Positions 46,907 through 57,020 of a stretch of 64,000 bases of DNA are shown here, in pieces. Below the pieces are notes generated by a model. It was given only the letters and a program-made list of their open reading frames with translations. It made no database searches and had not been told where the DNA came from. The first letter of the stretch is position 1. Every line of letters starts with the position of its first letter. Where the stretch lies: NCBI GenBank assembly GCA_022829145.1, contig CM040761.1:21768245-21832244 (forward strand), read 5' to 3'. The DNA comes from Albula goreensis. Its lineage: Eukaryota; Chordata; Actinopteri; Albuliformes; Albulidae. The position numbers were made by a program, and so were the translations under genes.

Positions 46907-48158
46907 ATCTATTAGATATCTCAGCTCTCTGTGTCTCTCTGTTTGTGTCCGCGCCTCTTAAAAAAATAACAGAAACAGTCTAAAAAGCCCGAGTTAGGTG
47001 CAGCCGGGTCCTGCTTTCTCAGCCGGCTGCCAGGAGCGGTTCCATCAGGATTTAAGTGGTCTGATTGGAGCAGGCCCTCCCCGGCTGTGACTGTTTCTAT
47101 CCGCTCCCTTTCCACCGCTCTGCATCGGGCATGCGCATGGCGCTGGTCGTGGGAATGGCTCACAGATGTTAGAAATTGTCTGAACATGCTGACACATGCT
47201 GAAGTGTTCTCTCTACTGTACCTAATTGTCCGGGGAGAGAAACTTTTTTTTTTTCCTTCAGCATTGGGCTGGAAAATTCAGCACATTCTGATGCTGTTTC
47301 TAACCCAAAACTGGAGTTGAAACAATAGCACATTTTCATTTTATTATACCTTCCAAAACGGATTCTGAACAGCAGCCCAGTTTCACATATTCATTTGAAT
47401 ATCTCTCTCTCTCTCTCGCTCTCTCTCTGTCTCTCTCTCTACTGCAGTATTCACCAGAGAAATTAAAGTATGTTTCAGCATGCTCAAAGTTCTGAGAGAA
47501 AAAATGTCTGAGTCCAAACTGAGGACAAAGATTAAAATTTCCTTAATATGAAAGTAAGACAGCATTGTGGCCCCAGGGTCCTCACAGAGAGCGATAGAGC
47601 CCTCATCAGCAGAGCCAGGGGCGGAGGTCATTTCCCTTTCTCCTCGAACACAAATACCATATTTACTCGTCTTTCACCATCTCCCTCCTCTCCTCCTCTG
47701 CACTTCCACTCTCACCTTCTCACAAAGGAGGTGGGGTGAGGTTAGGGGGGTTAAAACAGAAGTGTCTTGAGCTCCTGTCATCCCATGGTGCCCCCCTCTC
47801 ATTACAAAAAAGTACTGACATGCACCCTTGCATTTCGGTTACATACTGACTGACACCCAGATAGCAAGGTGTGCCCTCTCTCTCATTCTTTCTTTCTCTC
47901 TATATCTCCCTATCCTCCTGCAGTGGTTGCATGCATGAGAGAGACTCTGCTCTTTCTCTCCCTAACATCCAGTTCCCCCAACTTTCCACAGACTCTTCTG
48001 CTACTCATGCAGTATGTGCTGTAATCGGACAGGAGGAGAAAAGAGAGGTGCAGGGAGAACAGAGTGAAACTGGGAGCAGAGGGGTTACCTGAGAAAGCCA
48101 GGAAGGCGAGCAGTGTGGTGAAGACCAGCAAATGCAGGCAGAGGTTGTGAGAAGCCAT
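44504..48158 (-). CDS. ecrg4: Augurin (ECRG4), secreted peptide precursor, complete
   Basis: ECRG4 is a small secreted, membrane-tetherable precursor processed into hormone-like peptides. In mammals it acts in choroid plexus, leukocytes and growth control. Coding exons on the minus strand are 48089-48158, 46698-46745, 45995-46161 and 44504-44653 (435 nt, 144 residues; human 148). Order: signal peptide 1-23 (hydrophobic [13 protein letters not shown]), a short [11 protein letters not shown] segment, the [20 protein letters not shown] region with processing site R67-R70|Q71 at the same position as the human cleavage, the core W-D-V-QQW-QF-MGFDEA, and an acidic/Tyr-rich tail ending NVNYDYY (human NYDDY). 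All junctions are GT-AG and phases agree. It is tail to tail with uxs1, its neighbour in human 2q12 too. Whether this is ecrg4a or ecrg4b is not determined. Confidence 0.95.
44654..45994 (-). other. ecrg4: ecrg4 intron 3
   Basis: Intron of 1,341 bp. AT-rich with short homopolymers; nothing else recognised. Confidence 0.8.
45995..46161 (-). CDS. ecrg4: ecrg4 exon 3 (residues 40-95, augurin core)
   Basis: Phase 1 in, phase 0 out, donor gtgagt. Encodes the [10 protein letters not shown] processing site and the [13 protein letters not shown] core. Two acceptors six bases apart (exon start 46161 or 46167) are both in frame and differ by Pro-Ala. I chose the proximal one, but either or both may be used. 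Confidence 0.92.
46162..46697 (-). other. ecrg4: ecrg4 intron 2
   Basis: Intron of 536 bp with no recognised element. Confidence 0.8.
46698..46745 (-). CDS. ecrg4: ecrg4 exon 2 (residues 24-39), 48 nt
   Basis: Acceptor ccttttacag, donor gtaacg, phase 1 both ends. Encodes [16 protein letters not shown], matching the human segment NKLKLMLQKRE. The exon is too short to appear as an open frame but restores both the frame and the homology between exons 1 and 3. Confidence 0.93.
46852..46906 (+). repeat. (TATC)n microsatellite
   Basis: Perfect tetranucleotide run of about 13 units. Confidence 0.97.
47402..47440 (+). repeat. (CT)n microsatellite
   Basis: CT run with two interruptions. Confidence 0.9.
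48089..48158 (-). CDS. ecrg4: ecrg4 exon 1 (signal peptide)
   Basis: ATG at 48156-48158 in context GACCATGG, a good Kozak match (purine at -3, G at +4). It encodes 23 residues with a hydrophobic core ([13 protein letters not shown]) and ends in phase 1 with donor gtaacc. Confidence 0.93.
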
Positions 48159-48420
48159 GGTCGCTCTTCCTCTCTCTCAGCCCAGGACGCGTTCAGTGTG
48201 GCTCTGGAGCTGAAGTGGGATGGAGGCAGGGGGGGGGGGCGGGCGGAGTGGGGGGGGGGGGGGCACTAGAGGAGGATCACCGTGGAAACATTCCTACAGG
48301 AAATGTGCTGGCGCTGGTGGAATGCCGTAAATGCGAAACCCCAGCAACTCCCGGACCCGTTCACTCTCACTCTCTCTTCTCAAAGTGAAGATTCATGTGC
48401 GTCTGCATGCTTTTGCCACA
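48159..48420 (-). promoter_or_regulatory. ecrg4: ecrg4 5' flank with long G-runs
   Basis: Immediately upstream of the ecrg4 start codon. G-runs of 11 and 14 at 48229-48239 and 48250-48263 on the plus strand (template strand for ecrg4) are joined by a CGGGCGGAGT spacer. No TATA box is evident. The position suggests the promoter or 5' UTR, but the TSS is not defined. Confidence 0.45.
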
Positions 48421-49131
48421 TCTGCTAAAGCAACAGTTTGACTGTCACGGGGGGATTCTTCCTTTCCTTTGCTGCAGGGTCACGGCTTTATTTATGCGCT
48501 CTTCTGCCGGCTCCTCTGCAAAGCCCGTTCTTTTGAGTAAACTTCTGCTTATGTCATTACCTGTAGGAAGAGGGAGAGGAAATGTCTTAAGCAGCTCTCA
48601 GACTGCACTCCTTATATTTTCATAAAAAGGAAATATCTGAACGCCTGATAATACTATATTGTGGATCATAAAATCCACAGGAAAAAAAAAAAAAAACAAA
48701 CAAACTCCATGCAATAACTGCGCACTGTACAAATAGAATTGACATCGCATTGCTAGACCTGCATCATAATGTCTACCACCAAAACGTCATTAAACAAAGT
48801 GTTTTTTTTTTCCATATGCAGAAATTGCATGTGTTTTTTTTTATCTGTTTAAATTTGAATATGTGTGAAAATGTCAGGATTTAATAAAATTTTATAATCG
48901 GCACACTCCTTATGACATTGTTATGGAATCTTAACTATGTAATCTATGTCAGAATTGAGTGCAGATCTCAGACAGTGAATAAGGTAAACAGGGACATTGG
49001 TGGCTTTGCTGACTCTGTAGAGCGAGCGAGCGCCTGCGCCTGCCAAAACTGCAAACCTCTCCAGCCGCTACTCTTTCCTACTCATTTGGTGCCAAGCAAT
49101 GGTGGAGTAAACAAACAGGCTTTGGAACAGC
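48421..49131. other. Intergenic, ecrg4 upstream
   Basis: AT-rich unique sequence with short A- and T-runs. No gene or mobile element recognised. Confidence 0.7.
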
Positions 49132-49137
49132 ATGGAA

Positions 49138-49383
49138 TACACACAAACACTCACGCATGCACGCACACACTCACACACTCGCGCGCACGCATGCACACAC
49201 ACACTTGCGCACACGCATGCACACACACACTCACACACTCGCGCACACGCATGCACACACTCACTCGCGCACACGCATGCACACACTCACTCACTCACCC
49301 GCTGGCACGCACACACACACACTCACACACACACTCACTCACGCACACTCACGCACACACACACACTCACACACACACACACA

Positions 49384-49424
<41 letters not shown>

Positions 49425-49568
49425 GTGCACGCATGCACACACTCACGCACACACACACACTCACACACTCGCGCACACGCATGCAAACACTCACTCACTC
49501 ACCTGCACGCGCGCACACACACACACACTCACACACACACACTTGCGCGTGCATGCACACACACAGGT
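49138..49568 (+). repeat. Long alternating purine-pyrimidine (CA/CG/TG) array
   Basis: About 430 bp of CACACA, CACTCA, CGCGCACACGCATGCACAC and related units with a higher-order repeat of about 30 bp. Three forward frames stay open through it, giving His/Thr-rich spurious ORFs. Confidence 0.95.
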
Positions 49569-49658
49569 GCTTTATTGGCAAGACATGCACTGTGTTGGCG
49601 AAGCAAATGATAAAAATGACAACAGCTACCATGTGTATGCCTTATTGGATCTCATGAG

Positions 49659-49735
49659 GTAAAAGGAAAACGGTAACATTTACGATCTGTTCCAAGTCTC
49701 TCCTTCTATCCGTCTATCTATTTAATCTGTCAGGC
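49659..49735. repeat. Duplicate of ecrg4 intron-1 block
   Basis: GTAAAAGGA, GGTAACATTTA, GATCTG-TCCAAG and a following TATC-like stretch match 46748-46807 (the acceptor side of ecrg4 exon 2). The AG of the acceptor and the exon itself are not present here. Confidence 0.6.
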
Positions 49736-50449
49736 TGTTGTCATGTGAAAGCTCATATCTTATCAGTAAACTCTCTCACTGTGCTTTTGTAAGGGGTGGG
49801 TTTACTTCAGCAGCTGCCGGCCTCCGTCGCACCACCTCTAACATCCCTGATCAACCTGAGACAGCCCTCAGACAGTCAGGTCCATTCAGACAGAAATGAG
49901 AGTCCTCCTTCAAGGCCGTGTTTTTCTGTATTTCCATCAGAAAGCACAGTGTTTGGACGCCCTGCCCTCCTGTGCCTTTACTTCTGAAAGGAAATCCACC
50001 CCGGTCATTCTTAGTGGGTGACTCTGAGTTTGAGGTGATTTGATGGGAAGGTCTTTCTGTGGTCCGAGCATCCAGTTCTCTCCCTGTCAAACAGGGTGGT
50101 CAGAAGATGTTCTTCATGGTGACGAGGTAACGGAGCCTCTTCCCACTCAGAGATGACACTATGTGGTCATGCCTCCAGACAGTTACAGTACAAAGGCCAC
50201 TGGCACTGGGCTTCGTTACCTTTTGACAGCTCAATAACATTCACATAAATCCTTGAATGGCAGGGCTGATTGGTAACTCATGTTATCGACATGCTGGCTT
50301 CTGATTTTTGGATGGCCAGGTGGTCAGGTGTCAGTACTGACCATGAATGGAATTACTGACCAGCAGCTCTTAAGGACATCAGCACATAACTGGCCATACT
50401 GCCTGCTAGAGAGGGTTGGTTTCAGTTGTTTATCTCACCTTTAAATCAA
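49736..50449. other. Intergenic
   Basis: Unique sequence without a recognised gene. The open frames on both strands show no homology. Confidence 0.65.
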
Positions 50450-50775
50450 ATCAAATTCATAGAGCACATTTCATAAAGGAATCAATTCAATGTGTTTTAT
50501 CAAACAGAAACATAGCTAAAACATACAGCAAAGCAATTAAAAAAATAAATAAAGGATAAGAAAGTACCATTAGGATCAAATTAAATACCAATGAAATTCC
50601 TTTGAACAAAAGCTGCACAGAAAAGATATTTTTCAGGTTTTTTTATAGAAACTCTTTCATGTTTCAGTGTTTTCAAGGCCAGTTGGCAGGTTTTTCCAAA
50701 GGCAGTGTGCATAGAAACGTAATGCTGCTTTCCCTGCAGGTTTGGCTCTGAAGGATCACCAACTCCTCTGTCCTT
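50450..50775. repeat. Dispersed fish repeat (unassigned)
   Basis: Begins around ATTCATAGAGCACATTTCAT and runs through A-rich sequence to CCAGTTGGCAGGTTTTTCC and AATGCTGCTTTCCCTGCAGG. I recall this series (from a gcacatttcata start to a gctgctttcc end) as a common teleost interspersed repeat. The class is unresolved. Confidence 0.45.
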
Positions 50776-51545
50776 GCAGTCCGGCTGCGGCAACTGGGGC
50801 AGGCAGCGTGCTCATCTGATGCAATGACTGCGCAGCTCAGCCAGTAAAATGCGCAGCAAAAAAAGCACGGAAGTAGCGGAGGGCGGCGCATGCTTCAGAG
50901 GCTGTGTCTCTGTCTGCATTTTCCTAAATGATGGAGGAGGATGAGGTTGCCACGGTTGCAATGGGAAACTCCAAACCAAGAATTAATCATTTGTTTATAA
51001 AAAGGTGATGAGTTTGTCGTGAATATTTCATCATGAACCGAGATTACTCGCCACTACACTTCTGCTGCACCATGACATGTTGGCACTACAAAGATAAGAG
51101 ATGAAAACAACTCAATGTTCTTCAGAGAGAGTTCCTTCTTAGAGTCCCAGCCATGACACATTGTTAGAAACCAAGAGCACAGACTGTCCCCAGCTCTCTG
51201 CCTCAGCCCCCTGCAGAAGGGGCTTTCAGTTATCCCCTGCGCCCTGCCACACTTCAGTCACACTGCGCCGCACGAGCTCAACATAGAGGATTCAGCTCCG
51301 CAGATGTGGAGTACAAATCAAACGCATCCTCACCCGCGTCAGTCACAGCAGCGGGGTCGCACTGATCATCAATTCATCTGAGTGCAGCACATCACATCTG
51401 TGCTGCCATATTGGAAAATATAAGGACGTATATTCACTCTCTGGGGGTGAAAGACATCAGGAATGTCATTTTAGAATGATGCACAGAGAGAGAAAGAGAA
51501 AGAGAGAGAAACTTATTCTTGTAGAGAAAGAGAGGGAGGTACAGT

Positions 51546-51548
<3 letters not shown>
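50776..51548. other. Intergenic
   Basis: Unique sequence. The CpG-containing part at 51230-51400 has ATCATCAATTCATC-type motifs, but I cannot support a call. Confidence 0.6.
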
Positions 51549-51578
<30 letters not shown>

Positions 51579-51593
51579 TAGATAGATAGATAG

Positions 51594-51628
<35 letters not shown>

Positions 51629-51629
51629 G
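51549..51629 (+). repeat. (GACA)n(GATA)n compound microsatellite
   Basis: A GACA run passes into a GATA run over about 80 bp. Confidence 0.97.
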
Positions 51630-51860
51630 CTTACTTATGATGTTCACTGGATATCCCTATATCAGTTACTAAGTCTGTAATATTTTTGAGCAGTGCAGCT
51701 CTGGTGAACATGATGTTCAGGCTACACTGCTAGACATAGGGGCCTGCTAACGCTAGTTTACCGCCCTGCTCCAGACATAGGGGCCTCTGTTCGACACAGG
51801 GTTGCGCCAGGGACGCAGGAAGCTGGCACGGGCATCTGACCACAGAAATACCCCAGAGCT

Positions 51861-51951
51861 ACTGCTGGTGTGGAGGTCCGGTCAGGTACTGAAATTGACC
51901 TGAGAGACTGCTGGTGTGGAGGTCCGGGGTACTGAAATTGACCTGAGAGAG
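51861..51951 (+). repeat. 46-bp tandem duplication
   Basis: Two units starting ACTGCTGGTGTGGAGGTCCG, at 51861 and 51907, differing by a short indel. Confidence 0.9.
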
Positions 51952-54229
51952 ACGGGGGGGGCGGGGGGGGGAGGAATGGAAGCTGGGTCTAGGGCTGGGG
52001 AGAAACTGAGTGAAAGAGCAGAAGTGTGTTTTTGTCAACAACCTCAGTGGTGTTTCCATATGGTCCTCTGCAACAGAGCAGCATTCACATTTTGCAACAG
52101 CAGTGTTGCAGATTTACATTGCCTCCCACATATATTCAGATTTTTAAGTCAAACTGGGTGGTTGGGGGGGGATTTAACACAAGTGCTGTTCAGGGTCAAA
52201 CATATCCTTTCAAATCCCCAAAATAAAAAGTGTGCTTTTGTTTCATATTAATCATTTTATCTTAAGTCCTGTGTAAATAAACTTTTGCAGTTCACTGTCC
52301 CATTGTACAAGCAGGATACACTGGATCATCATCGAAACCAGGTGTAGGAAACTCCACTCCGGAGGCATGGTTTATGTGCATTCATTTATTCATATATATT
52401 CCTTTGCCACAGATCAGCCTGTTCGCTGCATTCACCCAATCACAATTTACTTGCAGATTATGTCACATACGAACATGAGAACAATCTTTGGGTGTCATGG
52501 CATCATCAAGAATTCAGCTGAGATGTCAGATCACATAAATAATTGAGCAGAACTAGAACTTGAAGTCCAGAATTAGGTACAGCTCTTCTTGCCCTCCCCT
52601 GGTAATTGGTATATTGGTATATTTTCTGAGCATAATTATTTCGAGGCTCACATACTTTATCTAGCGGGGTTGTCAGACATGCTCTGTTCCATTTGTGTCT
52701 GATCCTAACGGAGAACGGGCTAAACCCAACCCCAGAGGCTCCCCTCTTCCTCCCACTCTCATGTGTCATGTGAACGGGGGGTTTTACTTCGACAGTGTTC
52801 ATTTGCTTCATACTAAAAGAGATGCTTTTTTTATCTGCCAGAGAAATGCTTAAGAATGTGGTGACAGGAGAGAGCCGTCTCCCTCAAGCCTCTCTCGTAT
52901 TTGGAGCAATATACCCAGAACACCCTCTTCGTATTTCCAAGTGAAAATGTGTAACATCTTTGAATAATGTGTAATAATCCCCTTTTATTTTTTAATACTA
53001 AAGTCTCTAAACAATCATACATAACATTACTTTTAAATCGGTTCAGTTATAAATGAATTTGACAGGTTGATTTTTAAATTACGGTTTACAGACTTGCCTT
53101 CTGAAAAATTTTACCTAGCACTTAACCCCAAATACAAGATGGGTAATTACCATTTTCAGATACTAGACACTAAAGGATATCTTTACAAATCAAGGTAATG
53201 AAACAAAGTAAATGAATAAAAAAATTCGTTCTACAGTCTCACTTACCAACATTCACAACAGTAAATAAACATTTTTTTTTTCTAAAATCAACAGGCATTC
53301 ACAAATGTGTCACTTATTGATAAATGAAGACCAATTTCTGTGTGTCACTCAGAGTCAGCATACCTTTTCTGTCTGCTGTAGGCCCTGTCAACATAAAATA
53401 TAATCAGCTGATGAAAACAGATGGCATAGAACTGACCTGCTGAAAGCTACTGTGCTCTAAAGAAAATAAACTTGCAGCTCACCTACGCTGGCGGGAATGT
53501 GAAAGTCGACTCTCTCAGGTGAAACCTAAACATTGTTCCAGAGACCGTGTCACCTTCGACCTCCGGCAAGACAGGACACGCTCTGAGGAGAAATTATCTT
53601 GTGTTGACATGAAACAGAATCACTGTTTGTCATCACGGAGGAACTACCAGCTCAAAGGTTTATGCTTTTTTGGGTTTCATGTTTTGGGGCTAGATTATGT
53701 AATCTTTTGCTGGACTCCTCAGTAACTGAAATTTAACCTGTTTTCAGTGGGGATTTGTTTGTGAATAAACGCCATGGGCCCACTGTATAACCTATTTTTA
53801 GATAAATGTATGGCTTTGAAAGGTATAGCGTCACTGTCAGCCTTGCATTCTTTCTCTCTTAGTTCCAAATGCCCAGGCCCTGCACCCAGACATGGAAGTG
53901 ACAATGTGTTGATTTTTTTTTTTTTTTTTTCACTGAGATAATTCATCCATCTAATTACTGCTCGTGGTTATCACGTCTTTCTCAGCACAGCCAAGTTGTA
54001 ATCAAATTAAAAAGCATCATATGCCCCTGAAACTTCCCAGAACCAATCTGGCACCACATAAAAGAAAGACGACTCGGAGTCATACAGCAGGATGATGGCT
54101 GTATTCAGGGGGGCGTATTTTCTGCTCGACGCAGGAGGAGCAAAAACAACTTGGGGAAAGACAGATGCTCAGCAATATGCAATAAACATATTTCCAAAAG
54201 GTTACGCTGTTTCCTCCTTTTAACTCAAT
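51952..54229. other. Intergenic
   Basis: Mostly AT-rich unique sequence, with a G-rich run near 51955-51972 and T-runs. No gene or mobile element recognised. Confidence 0.65.
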
Positions 54230-54439
54230 TTCCTATCACGACTTTGAAGCTCCCCGTATTCCCCTTGGGACCGAGGTAAATCCTCTCGCTGTAGATACCT
54301 GCATAATGGACTGGCTGCTGGCTTTTTGCCTGAGCCCTGACATTCCTTCAGGTGGTTCTGCCATCTCGCGGGACGGACTGGATTCTTCCTCCGTCGTGAC
54401 GAGAGAGCTCATCAGAGCCGCCGGTCGGGCCGCCCGGTT

Positions 54440-54640
54440 TATGTATCAATATGCAGTATCACTGGTCGTCTTTATTCATGAGTCGCGATCCACGCATGAT
54501 TTATTCATGGTCCGTTGGATTGAATCACCACGCAGGATCGCCGTTTGTCTTATTCGTGTAACGGAATTAAATCAATACGAGGGGTATCACAATTTGTATT
54601 ATTCATGCACCAGAATTCAATAAAAACACGGACTCCATCT
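54440..54640. promoter_or_regulatory. Candidate regulatory element with repeated TTATTCATG motif
   Basis: TTTATTCATG occurs at 54471-54480 and 54500-54509, CTTATTCGTG at 54549-54558 and ATTATTCATG at 54598-54607, with ATGCAG/GCATGA octamer-like halves nearby. The block is unique and lies between ecrg4 and otospiralin. POU or Hox binding is inferred from the motif only. Confidence 0.35.
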
Positions 54641-55609
54641 CAAATAAGAAATACAAACCAGGCGTCAACTGATGTCGTTTTCTCGACAGGGGGTGATTTT
54701 TTTTAACTTGAAGTGAGACAATGGACTCGCTCCTGGTGTTTGTCTTTTTGATTAGTGGGGAAACTTTTTTGACCCGTAGCAGGCTGTAGTCTCTTGAGGG
54801 CGATGCCAAGTTCTCATTTGGCAAAGTACATATCCGCATATTCCATGTTAATATGACTTTTTCAATAATATGTGTATTTGAAAAGCTGCCCAGTTCTAAT
54901 CTTAAGTGTAACAAGCCCTGCCTGTATGGCCTTCTCCAAAATGCTTCACTTTTGGCAAAATATAGCAAGTTGCTGAATAAAAGGAGTAGTATTCTGTACA
55001 GCTGAGAAATTTTCCACTGAGAGTAAAAGCTGGCTATGTTACACAGGACGGAACATGTGCAGAAAACAAGCAGTCACTGATCTCAGTTTGTTATGGAGCA
55101 GGTTTGTGAATTGCCTTGAAATTATGAAATAATTTTACATAAAGAGAACTGATACGAGCTGAGATCAACCAGGTTATAGATAGAGAGGACTCTGCAGTGA
55201 ACCTTGGGACTGTTGACAGCATTTCTTGTTCCCTTTTTTTTTTACAGTGAAAATATATTGTTACAAGGTAGAGATGAGGAATGAAAAAGTGGTGTAAAAC
55301 TTGTCAAAACAAAGTATTTTACAACTTTAGCCAAGAGTATGGTTCACTCCCCAACAAAGATGAAAGAGGACGCATACTTAGCAAGGGGATTCACACATTT
55401 ACCATTTGTGTTTGGATAGATTTATTGTACAGCAAGTTTGGCCTATGGTCATATGCAGAGCTTCAAGAGAAATTTTGGAAGGGATTTATATACATTTACA
55501 CCACATTTTATTTTGTTTTTCTTTTTTCTTCCATTCAGCATGCTATGTAAGTATCAATTGACTTAATCAATTTAAGTCACAGATTGGTTGAATAATTCCT
55601 AATAATTGC
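54641..55609. other. Intergenic, downstream of otospiralin
   Basis: AT-rich sequence; no feature recognised. Confidence 0.65.
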
Positions 55610-55615
55610 TTTATT
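55610..55615 (-). terminator. otos: otospiralin poly(A) signal
   Basis: Minus-strand AATAAA 207 nt after the otospiralin stop. Confidence 0.65.
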
Positions 55616-55821
55616 TTGGAGAGCCGAACTTGGCTGCTGTTTGACTGGAAAAGACGAAATCGTGCTGATGTTCTGGCCCAATAGGACATAAGCGTGGTGT
55701 GATGGGTTCAGGGTTTGACTCTGGGCGCTGAGGTCTGGGCAGAGCGATGGCCAAAGGCTGGTTACTGAGCAAAGGGGGAAGAGAGCGGAAAGGAGGAGAG
55801 CGTGATTGGTTGCTTTCTTCT

Positions 55822-56003
55822 TCACTCGTCAGGATCTGGGGTGTCGTAGCCCAGCCTGTTGGCGGAGGGGAAGTGGGCCCAGAAGGTTCTGGCCAGGTCC
55901 TCGATCCGGTCGTATCCGGCTTGGCTCCGCAGCTGCTCCACCCAGCCGAAGAAGTCAGAGGCCGACATGCTCCAGTTGGGCATGCTGCGCTTTTCCCTGG
56001 TCT
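55822..56003 (-). CDS. otos: otospiralin exon 3 (residues 36-95, core domain)
   Basis: Phase 1 in, TGA at 55822-55824. Carries REKR|SMPNW and the complete otospiralin domain. The acceptor is a NAGNAG type (tcagcag), so an extra Ala could be included by starting at 56006. Both forms keep the frame. Confidence 0.93.
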
Positions 56004-56977
56004 CTGCTGAGAAACCAGAGGCAGTCTGGTCAACAGGGCCAATCACAGACTGCTCAGATAACGAGGGAACCAATCAGAGCCATCAAAGATGTAGAGGGAG
56101 CCAATGAGAATGAACTATCAGTTGGGTCACTGACATAATCACAATAAAACAGCCAAGACAGAGAGAGAAGATATATGCAGAGGTGGAAAACTCCCATCTT
56201 CAGAAAGTAGAAGTAATACCATGTGCTTTTACTTTCTGAAGCCTGGATATATGTGAGTTAATGGAAGGAAATGAAAGGAAAGAGCATAAATCAGAACTGT
56301 ATCCAACAAACTAATCTGCTCTTACTGCCACCACATTGGACGCCTTGCTGGGACACCAACCAATTTCAAAAGAGTAAGAGAGCTCAGCCATCAGGGCAAA
56401 AATTTTTTGGATTTTTAACATATTCATCATATTAATAATTCTTTTGTGTATGTTTTCAGTAGTAAAAATAATGATAAGTAACTGGTTTAAACATGACATC
56501 GGTCTGCAGCCGATGTCAGGAACAATTTTCAAGTCAGTGGAACTGGAACATCACGCCTGTGTGCTGTAGGAAGCTGTCTAACAAACATTCGGTTATATTT
56601 GCTGAGGCTGTCTTTCTCCACTGAAGTTCCCCTTTAAGAGTCAGTGGGGAGGCGGGAGGTGAGTGGGCAGTAAGTCTTTGAAAAGGAGTCCAGTGAAGAC
56701 CCCTTGGAGTGAGGTTACATAAGCTCCGACTGCGCCCCACTGGTCCTCGGGGAGAGGCCGAACAGCGCTCTGCACTTAACCGCTTAGCTCCCGGTGCAGT
56801 GTGTGTGCTGGTGACCCATGAATGCAGCCGGAGCGCAGAGCAGATCCCAAACCCTGCTGCTGTGCGCAGCTGTTCCTGCAGCTGCAGGGGCCAATGGGCC
56901 AGTGGGCTGAGACAGGCCCCGGCCCGCTGCTCCTCCGTGCCTACCTGCCCGCCAGGTACAGCTCCACACTGTGTGCC

Positions 56978-57020
<43 letters not shown>

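Larger units (their letters stand above)
46746..48088 (-). other. ecrg4: ecrg4 intron 1
   Basis: Intron of 1,343 bp with a TATC microsatellite (46852-46906), a CT tract near 47402-47440, and a block at 46748-46807 that is duplicated at 49659-49718. Confidence 0.8.

Noticed and set aside
49132-49662. Three overlapping plus-strand ORFs of 166-232 codons, His/Thr-rich
   Set aside because: They come entirely from the CA/CG dinucleotide array, which lacks stops in every forward frame.
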